A DNA stretch of 64,000 nucleotides from JADJPO01 sp963825645 (GTDB lineage Bacteria > Actinomycetota > Actinomycetes > Actinomycetales > Kineosporiaceae). Position numbers and translations under genes: made by a program. Where the stretch lies: NCBI GenBank assembly GCA_963825645.1, contig CAWGTT010000011.1:62001-126000 (forward strand), in the 5' to 3' direction. The notes under the pieces are model-generated. The model did no database searches. It was given only the letters and a program-made list of their open reading frames with translations, and was not told where the DNA came from. This document shows, one piece after another, positions 27,752 to 34,918 of this stretch (position 1 is its first letter; every line of letters starts with the position of its first letter).

Positions 27752-27934
27752 ATGGCGGTGTGGGAGCTGAGCTGCCCTGACTGCGGGCACGAGTTCCGCT
27801 CGCTGGTCATGCAGGGAGCTCGCGTTCCGACCGTCTGGGTCTGCTCGGCGTGCGGCAACCGTCGCGCGGTCCCCCAAGTGGTCCAGAGCGGCGGCCCCTT
27901 CATCGGTCGGTCACCGTCCTGCGGCTGCGGCTGA
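27752..27934 (+). CDS. Small zinc-ribbon protein
   Basis: A 60-residue protein, five bases after the EaCoMT-type stop. Two CxxC knuckles, CPDCGHEF and CSACGN, flank a short linker, and the C-terminus is SCGCG. The spacing fits a single Zn ribbon like FmdB-type or rubredoxin-like small proteins. No catalytic motif. It may serve as a metal or protein partner for the neighbouring Zn enzyme, which is inference. Confidence 0.7.
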   Translation: MAVWELSCPDCGHEFRSLVMQGARVPTVWVCSACGNRRAVPQVVQSGGPFIGRSPSCGCG

Positions 27935-28048
27935 CCCCACTCCTCCGGGTCCCGGGCGGCCCCCTCCGTCGACCGGGACCCGGAGCACATACCGCGGTGA
28001 CACCGCAACCACGCTGCGCGACAAGGGTTCACGACGACGAGAACAGGG

Positions 28049-29365
28049 GTGAGGGAGGTGTCCCGGCGACTGGTCGTGATCGGCGGCGGAGCCGCGGGGA
28101 TGTCAGCCGCGTCGGCCGCCCGGCGCACCGACCAGACCCTCGAGATCGTCGTCCTCGAGGCAAGCGGTGACGTCGCCTACGGGATGTGCGGCATCCCCTA
28201 CTACCTGGCCGGGATGGTCGAGACAGGCGATGACCTGCTCGCCTATCCGCGGGACTACTTCGGCGCCAAGCGTGGCATCGACGTCCGCCTGCACGCTCTG
28301 GCAGTGGAGCTCGACCCCGACCGACGGAAAGTGATCTACGAGCAGGAGGGCCGTCGGCACCACCTTGAGTACTCCGCCCTGGTCCTCGCCGCCGGTGCGG
28401 CACCGGTGCCCATCGACCTGCCCGGTGTGCCCCCCGACCGCGTGGTCACCGTCCGGACCCTGTCCGGCGCCGGCGAGCTGCGCGGCGTGCTCGACGCCGG
28501 GCACATCGGTAGTGCCCTGGTCGTCGGGGCCGGCTACATCGGCCTGGAGATGGCCGACGCCCTCGTCGAGCGGGGCGTCGCGGTGACCGTCGTCGAACGG
28601 CTGGACCGCGTCCTGGTCAACCTCGACCCCGAACCCGCCGCCCTGGTCGAGGAACACCTGCGCACCAAGGTTGGCCTCCGCCTGGGCGCCGACGCCGCGC
28701 AGGCGTGCGACCCGCTCCCCGACCTCGTGGTGACATCGGTCGGCGTCCGCCCGGGCAGCGCCCTTGCCGCGTCGGTCGGGGCCCGGGTACACCCCTCCGG
28801 CGCTCTGCTCGTCGACGAGCAGATGCGCACCGACCTGGACGGCGTCTGGGCCGCCGGGGACTGCGTCGCTGTGCCGAACCTGGTCACCGGCGCGCCGGTC
28901 TACGTGCCGCTGGGCACCACCGCGAACAAGACCGGGCGGGTGGCCGGGACGGTGGCGGCTGGTGGCGAGGCGTCCTTCGAGGGCATCGTCGGCACCGCCG
29001 TGGTCAAGGTGTTCAACCTCGAGGTGGCCCGCACCGGGTTGACCCTGCTCGAGGCGCAGACGGCCGGGCTCGCCGCCCGGGCCACCGACGTCGTCCACCG
29101 TTCCCGGGCCAAGTACTACCCGGGCTCGGCGCCGCTGCACGTGCGGCTGGTACACGCCGAGGACGGCCGCCTCCTCGGAGCCCAGCTGGTCGGCCGGGAC
29201 GGCGCCGCCGGCCGCGTGGACGTCGTCGCCACAGCGCTCCACGCCAGGATGAGAGTGCGGGACCTGGCCCGGCTCGACCTCGCCTACGCGCCACCCTTCG
29301 CGCCGGTCTACGACCCGTTGCTGATCGCCGCCCAAGCCGCCGAACGAACCGCGGAGCGAGGATGA
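28049..29365 (+). CDS. FAD-dependent pyridine nucleotide-disulfide reductase, CoA-disulfide reductase-like
   Basis: A 438-residue flavoprotein with two dinucleotide sites, VVIGGGAAGMSAA and VVGAGYIGLEMADAL, the AAGDCVAVPN FAD motif and a C-terminal dimerisation domain with YYPGSAPLHV. The single active cysteine C47 sits in YGMCGIPYY, equivalent to SFxxCGLPYY of CoA-disulfide reductases and NADH oxidases. In this operon it could reduce CoM disulfide or a CoM-cysteine mixed disulfide, the final reduction of CoM synthesis; this is inference. GTG 28049 is the longest start, GTG 28058 an alternative. The next gene overlaps by four bases. Confidence 0.8.
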   Translation: MREVSRRLVVIGGGAAGMSAASAARRTDQTLEIVVLEASGDVAYGMCGIPYYLAGMVETGDDLLAYPRDYFGAKRGIDVRLHALAVELDPDRRKVIYEQEGRRHHLEYSALVLAAGAAPVPIDLPGVPPDRVVTVRTLSGAGELRGVLDAGHIGSALVVGAGYIGLEMADALVERGVAVTVVERLDRVLVNLDPEPAALVEEHLRTKVGLRLGADAAQACDPLPDLVVTSVGVRPGSALAASVGARVHPSGALLVDEQMRTDLDGVWAAGDCVAVPNLVTGAPVYVPLGTTANKTGRVAGTVAAGGEASFEGIVGTAVVKVFNLEVARTGLTLLEAQTAGLAARATDVVHRSRAKYYPGSAPLHVRLVHAEDGRLLGAQLVGRDGAAGRVDVVATALHARMRVRDLARLDLAYAPPFAPVYDPLLIAAQAAERTAERG

Positions 29366-30090
29366 GCGTCGCGATCGTCACCGGTGGTGCCACGGGCATC
29401 GGGCGGGCCACCTGCGCCCGGCTGCGTGCCGACGGCTTCACCCTGGCCGTCTGCGACCTTGACGCGGACGGCGCCGCCGCCGCGGCCGGCCCGGACGGGC
29501 TCGCCCGCCCGGTGGACGTGGCCGACGAGGCGTCGGTGTCCGCCTTCGTGGAGGAGGTGGTCCATGCCCTCGGTCGCGTCGACGTCTTGGTCAACAACGC
29601 CGGCATCACCGGTAGCCGGGAGGCCACCGTGCTGCACACCACCCCGGTCGAGGAGTGGGACCGGGTGCAGGCGGTGAACGTCCGCGGGCCGTACCTGTTC
29701 GCCAGAGCCGTTCTGCCGCAAATGATCTCGCAGGATCGCGGACATGTCGTCACGATCGCGTCCGTGGCCGGACAGGTGGCCTTCCCGGGCCGCGCCGCCT
29801 ACACGACGTCCAAGGGCGCTGCGCTCATGCTCGCCAGGTCGATCGCCATCGACTACGCCCCGTACGGCATCCGCAGCAATGCCGTCTGCCCAGGCATGGC
29901 GTGGACCACCATGACCGACTGGCGGCTGCAGGACGACGTACTGCGTGCCGAGGTCGAGGCCCGCATCCCCCTGGGCCGGGTCGCCCAGCCGGACGACATC
30001 GCCGACCTCGTCGCCCTGCTCGCATCCGACCGCCTGAGCTACCTGACCGGCGCCGCGCTGGTCATCGACGGAGGGTACACGGCGCTATGA
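29362..30090 (+). CDS. R-2-hydroxypropyl-CoM dehydrogenase-like SDR (XecD type)
   Basis: A 242-residue SDR. It shares with Xanthobacter R-HPCDH, as I remember it, NNAGITG, VLHTTPVE, VAFPGRAAYTTSKGA, SNAVCPGM and TDWRL. Catalytic Ser134, Tyr147, Lys151 are present. The arginines that hold the CoM sulfonate in R-HPCDH (R152 and R196 there) are matched by R144 and R188 here. It would oxidise a 2-hydroxyalkyl-CoM thioether to the 2-keto form with NAD. ATG 29362 overlaps the flavoprotein stop, and the next SDR overlaps this stop, so translation is coupled. This is the best single proof of CoM-thioether chemistry among the intact genes. Confidence 0.85.
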   Translation: MSVAIVTGGATGIGRATCARLRADGFTLAVCDLDADGAAAAAGPDGLARPVDVADEASVSAFVEEVVHALGRVDVLVNNAGITGSREATVLHTTPVEEWDRVQAVNVRGPYLFARAVLPQMISQDRGHVVTIASVAGQVAFPGRAAYTTSKGAALMLARSIAIDYAPYGIRSNAVCPGMAWTTMTDWRLQDDVLRAEVEARIPLGRVAQPDDIADLVALLASDRLSYLTGAALVIDGGYTAL

Positions 30091-30887
30091 CCGAGAAGAC
30101 CGCAGCCACCATCGGGGCGACACCAGGCCGGCTCGTCGGAAAGGTCGCCGTCATCACCGGCGCCGGGTCCGGCATCGGCCGGGCTGCCGCCGTGCGGTTC
30201 GCCGCCGAGGGCGCCGCGGTGGGCGTGCTCGACCGGGACGGCGCGTCCGCCACCGAGACCGGGACGCTCGTCGCCGACGCCGGCGGACGCGCCCTGGCTC
30301 TGACCGCGGACGTCACGGACGCCACCGGTGTCGGCGCGGCGGTCGATGCCGTGGCTGCCGAATTCGGTGGACTGCATGTGCTGTACAACAACGCCGGGGT
30401 GAACTCCACCGGCTCGGTCGAGGTCGCTGAGGAGGCCGACTGGGACCGCTGCTTCGCGGTTAACGTCAAGGGCACCTACCTCACCTCGCAGGCCGCCCTG
30501 AGGCACCTGACACCCGGCTCGGCGATCATCAACCAGGGCTCGGTCGCCGCCCTGGTCGGGGTGATGAACTTCGCCGCCTACTGCGCCGCCAAGGGCGCGG
30601 TGGTCGCCCTCACCCGCTCGATGGCCCTCGACCTGGCCGGGCGCGGGGTCCGGGTCAACGTCATATGCCCCGGCACCATCTACACCCCGCTCATGGAATC
30701 GATGCTGATCGCGCGCGGGGACGGCGACCTCGACCTCGGGCTGCAGCGCACCCTGGTCAAGTACCCGATCGGCCGGCTCGGTGCAGTGGAGGACATCGCG
30801 AACGTCGCCCTGTTCCTGGCCAGCGACGAGGCAGCGTTCATGACCGGGTCGGTGGTTGCCGCGGACGGCGGGATGACGGTCCAATGA
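30087..30887 (+). CDS. SDR, candidate S-hydroxyalkyl-CoM dehydrogenase
   Basis: A 266-residue SDR with ITGAGSGIGR, NNAGVNS, the Ser in NQGSVAAL and YCAAKGA with catalytic Tyr and Lys. After VNVICPGTIYTPLMES there is a long substrate loop rich in Arg/Asp and KYPIGRLG, which could carry the sulfonate-binding Arg/Lys of an S-specific enzyme. In the Xanthobacter pathway R- and S-specific dehydrogenases act side by side, and here two SDRs are tandem with 4-nt overlap. Assignment as the S-enzyme is by context. Confidence 0.7.
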   Translation: MTEKTAATIGATPGRLVGKVAVITGAGSGIGRAAAVRFAAEGAAVGVLDRDGASATETGTLVADAGGRALALTADVTDATGVGAAVDAVAAEFGGLHVLYNNAGVNSTGSVEVAEEADWDRCFAVNVKGTYLTSQAALRHLTPGSAIINQGSVAALVGVMNFAAYCAAKGAVVALTRSMALDLAGRGVRVNVICPGTIYTPLMESMLIARGDGDLDLGLQRTLVKYPIGRLGAVEDIANVALFLASDEAAFMTGSVVAADGGMTVQ

Positions 30888-31804
30888 GTCTATCCAGGAA
30901 CGGGTTCCACTCCACCGTGGACAAGCGGACGACCCTGGCGCAGGCGGCGGCGCAGGTCACCGACGGCGCCACCGTCGCCCTCGGCGGCGGCCTGTCCGCC
31001 CGCCTGCCGATGGCCCTGGTCCGCGAGCTCGTCCGCCAGGGCCGGCGCGACCTGCGGGTGGTCGGCTCGGCACACAGCATCGACGTCGACCTGCTCATCG
31101 CCGCCGGTGCGGTAGGGATCTGCGAGGAGAGCTACGTCGGCTTCGAGCAGGATCTGGGCCTGGCGCCGGCGTTTCGGCGCGGAGCCGAGAGCGGCACGCT
31201 CACGGTGCGCGAGTCCTCGTGCGTCACCGTGCTCACCCAGCTGCGCGCCGCCGAGATGGGCCTGCCGTTCCTGCCGGTCCTGGGCCTGAAGGGCACCGAC
31301 TTGCCGGCGCTGCATCCCGAGTGGGGCATGGTCACCTGCCCGTTCACCGGGCAGGAGCTGGTCGCCGTGCCAGCGTTGGCACCAGACGTCGCGCTGCTGC
31401 ACGCGCCGATCGGAGACGCCGTGGGCAACCTGCACCTCGACCAGCCCTACGTGCTCGACGAGCGGTTCGCGCACGCCTCCCGGGTGGTGGTGGCCACCGT
31501 CGACCGGCTGGTCGACACCGAGGACGTGGCAGCCGCCGGGGTGACCGTCCCCGCGCACTGCGTCGCGGCGGTGGTCGAGGTGCCGTTCGGTGCCCACCCG
31601 TCGTCCTGCTACCCCGGATACGCCTACGACAGAAGGCATCTTGCCGAGTACGTCAAGGCCGCCGCGGCGGGCGGGGACGCCGTCGAGGCCTATCTCGACC
31701 GCTACGTCCACGTCGGTGAGGACGCCTACCGGGACCTCGTCGACCCGCAGCGGCTGACCGCCTGGTCGGCCTCGGACGAGGAGTGGAAGGAGCTGTTCCG
31801 TTGA
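30884..31804 (+). CDS. CoA-transferase alpha subunit (glutaconate type)
   Basis: A 306-residue class I CoA-transferase subunit A. It has VTDGATVALGGGLSARLP near the N-terminus and the GctA-like end with GYAYDRRHLAEYVKAA. Together with the next gene it should move CoA to a carboxylate such as acetoacetate or a dicarboxylate. ATG 30884 overlaps the SDR stop (ATGA). If 2-KPCC makes a 3-oxoacid, this transferase pair could activate it for thiolysis, which is inference. Confidence 0.82.
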   Translation: MSLSRNGFHSTVDKRTTLAQAAAQVTDGATVALGGGLSARLPMALVRELVRQGRRDLRVVGSAHSIDVDLLIAAGAVGICEESYVGFEQDLGLAPAFRRGAESGTLTVRESSCVTVLTQLRAAEMGLPFLPVLGLKGTDLPALHPEWGMVTCPFTGQELVAVPALAPDVALLHAPIGDAVGNLHLDQPYVLDERFAHASRVVVATVDRLVDTEDVAAAGVTVPAHCVAAVVEVPFGAHPSSCYPGYAYDRRHLAEYVKAAAAGGDAVEAYLDRYVHVGEDAYRDLVDPQRLTAWSASDEEWKELFR

Positions 31805-32646
31805 GCGGCGGAGCAGGCGGAGTCGGCGATGGCCTCACCGGCTGGAGCCTGGACGAGTGGTTCGTGGTCGCACTGGCCCGCACGGTCGTCGACCGCGAGG
31901 TAGTCTTCCACGGCTTCGCCAGTCCGTGCGCGCAGGTCGCCATGCACGTCGCGCGGCGCACGCACGCGCCGGCCAGCCTGCTCGTCGAGGGCGCCACCTA
32001 CGCGGTGAACCCGACTGCGGTGTTCATCCCGCCGACCAGCAACGACCTGGCACTGCATCGGGACGCGGTCTACCGGATGCGGTTCGAGGAGTTCTTCGAC
32101 GCGGCGTGCCGGGGCGCCATCGACCGGATGTTCCTGTCCGGGGGGCAGATCGACGCCCACGGCAACACCAACGTGACCGCGATCGGTGGGATGCCGCAGC
32201 CGAAGATCAAGCTCGGCGGCGGTGGCGGGGGGGCGAACATCTCCGCGACCATCGGCTCGCTCACGCTGTGGACGTCGCGGCACCGCGGTGGACGCACCCT
32301 GGTCCGCCAGGTCGACTTCCTCACCGACCTGGGGCACGTCACGCCCGCGGGTACCCGCGCCGAGCTCGGCCACACCGGCGGTGGTCCGCAGTGGCTGGTC
32401 ACCGAGCTGGGGGTGTTCGACTACGTCGACGGCCACGCCCGCCTGGTCATGACGTTCCCGGACGTGAGCATCGAGGACGTCGAGCGGGCAACCGGTTTCG
32501 ACCTGGTCGTCGCCGAGGATGTGGTCTGCGTTCCGCGGCCGACCGCGGCCGAGCTCGACGCCGTCCGGTCGGTGGATCCGCTCAGGGTGCGCCGCTCGGA
32601 GTTCGCCCCGGCCGAGCTCGACCGCCAGTTCACCGCTGTCGGCTGA
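31801..32646 (+). CDS. CoA-transferase beta subunit (glutaconate type)
   Basis: A 281-residue class I CoA-transferase subunit B. The catalytic-glutamate region is LLVEGATYAVNP and the family stretch SGGQIDAHGNTNVTAIG is clear, followed by a glycine loop IKLGGGGGGANI. A TTG start at 31801 overlaps the alpha stop (TTGA), the same coupling as at its upstream neighbours. It needs the alpha subunit for activity. Confidence 0.82.
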   Translation: MSGGAGGVGDGLTGWSLDEWFVVALARTVVDREVVFHGFASPCAQVAMHVARRTHAPASLLVEGATYAVNPTAVFIPPTSNDLALHRDAVYRMRFEEFFDAACRGAIDRMFLSGGQIDAHGNTNVTAIGGMPQPKIKLGGGGGGANISATIGSLTLWTSRHRGGRTLVRQVDFLTDLGHVTPAGTRAELGHTGGGPQWLVTELGVFDYVDGHARLVMTFPDVSIEDVERATGFDLVVAEDVVCVPRPTAAELDAVRSVDPLRVRRSEFAPAELDRQFTAVG

Positions 32647-32652
32647 GGCGGC

Positions 32653-34722
32653 ATGGCCAGGGGGCTGCTGGACACGGTGTTCTGCCCGCGCCGAGTGGCC
32701 CTGGTAGGCGCCTCGGAGCGTCCCGGCACGGTGGGCGCCTTGCTCAGGGCCAACCTCGCCTCGTACCCGGGTGAGGTGGTCCCGGTGCGGGCCGGGCAGT
32801 CGCTGCGCGAGGTCGGACGAGACGTCGGACCCATCGACCTCGCCGTGGTCGCCGTCCCCGCAGCGGCCGTCCCCGGGGTGGCCGCCGACGCCGCGGCGGC
32901 CGGTGTGGGCGCACTCGTTGTGCTTTCCGGGGGGTTCGCCGAGGTTGGTCCGGACGGCGCGGCGCTGCAGGCGGCCCTGGTCCAGGCGGCGAGGTCGGGG
33001 ACGACGCCGGTGCGCGTTCTCGGACCGAACTGCTTCGGTGTGCAGAACTGCGACCTGCCGTTGAACGCCTCGATCGCGGCCGGCCTGCCGACCGGTGGCG
33101 GAGGGATCTCGGTCATCACGCAGTCCGGCGCCTACGGGATGGCGGTGTACGACCTGGCCACCGAGGAGGGCGTCGCCTTCGCCAAGGTCTGCGCCCCCGG
33201 CAACTCCTGCGAGGTGACGGTCACCGAGCTGCTCGACGCGCTCGCCGAGGACCCGGCCACCCGGGTGTTGTGCCTCCTGCTGGAGTCGCTGCCGGACGGA
33301 CGGGCGTTCGCCGAGCGCGCGCGGCAGGTCGTCCCGGACAAGCCTGTCGTCGTGCTCAAGACCGGTCGGTCTGTGGACGGTGCCCGCGCGGCGGCCTCGC
33401 ACACCGCCGCCCTGGCCGCTCCGGAGGCGGTCTGGCGCGGGGCCCTCGCCCAGGCAGGGGTGGTCACGGTGGGCAACGGGCGGGAGCTGCTGGACGCGGC
33501 CCGGGTGCTGGACGCCCAGCCGTTGCCGGCCGGGAACCGGGTGGCTGTGATCACCAACAGCGGCGGTGCCGGGGTGGAGCTGGCCGACCTGCTCACCGAC
33601 GAGGGGCTGGGAGTGCCGGAGCTGTCCGCGGGGCTGCAGGAACGGGTCCGGGACCTGTTGCCCCCGTATGCGAGCGCCGCGAACCCGGTCGACATGACCA
33701 CGGCCTGGCGGCTCTTCCCCACCGCCTACCCGGCGCTGGTCGACCTGCTGGCTCGCTCGGGGGAGGTGGACTTCGTGGTCCCAGTCCTGCTGCAGCGCGC
33801 GGCGACCGACCAGCAGACGGTGACCGGGGTGGCTGCCGCCGTCGCCCGGTTGCGCGAGGACGGCGTCCCGGTTCCGGTGTGCGCCTGCTGGGTGGCTCCT
33901 CGGTCGGCCGCCGAGCTGGCCCGGTCACTGCAGGTCGCCGGGGTGCCGGTGCTGGTCGGCCCGGACCGGACGGCGCGGGCCCTGGGTCACGCCCACCGCG
34001 CGGCAGCCGCCCGAGCGAGGCTGAGGCGTTCTACGGCAACGGCTCCCGGCGTCGCGCCTGGCGTGGCCCCGCACCCGGCCCACGGCCCTGGCCGTGACCC
34101 TGACCGGGACCTGGACGACCCGCTGGCACTGGCCGGACTGCTCCGCGAGGCCGGGATCACCACCGTGGACACGGTCGTCTGCCGAACCGCCGAACAAGCC
34201 GCTGCAGCTGCGGCGCGCTGGGTCGACGACGGACCGGTCGTGGTCAAGGTGGCCCGGGCAGCGCACCGCAGTGACAGCGGGGGCGTGCGGCTCGACCTGG
34301 ACTCGGCGTCGGCGGCGGAGGCGGCCGCCGCGGATCTGCTCGCCGGCGGCGGCGACGTCCTGGTCTCACCGCAGCTGACCGGCGTCGAGGTGGTGGTCGG
34401 GGCGCTGCGCGACCCGTCGTTCGGCCCGGTGGTGATGGCAGGTCTGGGCGGGATCTGGGTCGAGGTGTTCGCCGATGTCGCCTTCGCCCTCGCGCCGTTG
34501 ACCCGCCGCGAGGCCCGCGACCTGTTGCTCAGCGTGCGCGGTGCCCCGCTTCTCACCGGCGCCCGGGGCGGCCCGGCGGTGGACCTCGACGCCCTCGCCG
34601 ACGTCGTGGTCGCGGTCGGCCGGCTGCTGACCGACCTGCCGGGGCTGCGCGGGCTGGACCTCAACCCGGTGCTGGTCACGCCGTCCGGAGCGGTGGCCGT
34701 GGACTGGAAAGCCGTGGTGTGA
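32653..34722 (+). CDS. ADP-forming acyl-CoA synthetase, alpha-beta fusion
   Basis: A 689-residue single-chain NDP-forming acyl-CoA synthetase. Domain order is CoA-binding (1-135, ALVGASERPG), succinyl-CoA-ligase-like (150-290) with the phospho-histidine H250 in AAASHTAALAA, a middle linker domain, a Pro/Ala-rich spacer near 455-480, and an ATP-grasp C-terminal domain (480-689, VVVKVARAAHRSD). It makes or uses an acyl-CoA with ADP/ATP. Six bases separate it from the CoA-transferase. It may recover ATP from the pathway product or activate the acid; an acetoacetate, propionate or sulfoacetate role are all possible. Confidence 0.82.
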   Translation: MARGLLDTVFCPRRVALVGASERPGTVGALLRANLASYPGEVVPVRAGQSLREVGRDVGPIDLAVVAVPAAAVPGVAADAAAAGVGALVVLSGGFAEVGPDGAALQAALVQAARSGTTPVRVLGPNCFGVQNCDLPLNASIAAGLPTGGGGISVITQSGAYGMAVYDLATEEGVAFAKVCAPGNSCEVTVTELLDALAEDPATRVLCLLLESLPDGRAFAERARQVVPDKPVVVLKTGRSVDGARAAASHTAALAAPEAVWRGALAQAGVVTVGNGRELLDAARVLDAQPLPAGNRVAVITNSGGAGVELADLLTDEGLGVPELSAGLQERVRDLLPPYASAANPVDMTTAWRLFPTAYPALVDLLARSGEVDFVVPVLLQRAATDQQTVTGVAAAVARLREDGVPVPVCACWVAPRSAAELARSLQVAGVPVLVGPDRTARALGHAHRAAAARARLRRSTATAPGVAPGVAPHPAHGPGRDPDRDLDDPLALAGLLREAGITTVDTVVCRTAEQAAAAAARWVDDGPVVVKVARAAHRSDSGGVRLDLDSASAAEAAAADLLAGGGDVLVSPQLTGVEVVVGALRDPSFGPVVMAGLGGIWVEVFADVAFALAPLTRREARDLLLSVRGAPLLTGARGGPAVDLDALADVVVAVGRLLTDLPGLRGLDLNPVLVTPSGAVAVDWKAVV

Positions 34723-34727
34723 GTCAA

Positions 34728-34754
34728 TTGTCCGGCATTGACCTAACCGGACAA
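34728..34754. promoter_or_regulatory. Perfect inverted repeat, candidate operator
   Basis: TTGTCCGG, 11 nt, then CCGGACAA, with a further TTGTCC at 34770. It lies in the 196-nt gap before the acylating dehydrogenase gene, 5 nt after the synthetase stop. No T tract follows, so an operator fits better than a terminator. The MEDS and PucR genes lie downstream in the same transcript, so autoregulation is a natural guess. Confidence 0.5.
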
Positions 34755-34918
34755 GGTCTCGACGGATGTTTGTCCACTGGGGCCGAGGCTGTTATCAGGT
34801 CGTCCGACGTACTCTCCTTGAACACCGCCCGGCGCCGTGTCGTCGTCCGGCGCGTGCAGGTGCCGCGGACCGGTGGGTGGACGCCGATCACCGGGCACCG
34901 CGATGAGGAGGTACGGAC

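Noticed and set aside
31726..33402. 558-codon minus-strand frame over the CoA genes
   Set aside because: Shadow frame, rich in Arg/Gly/His, no domain.
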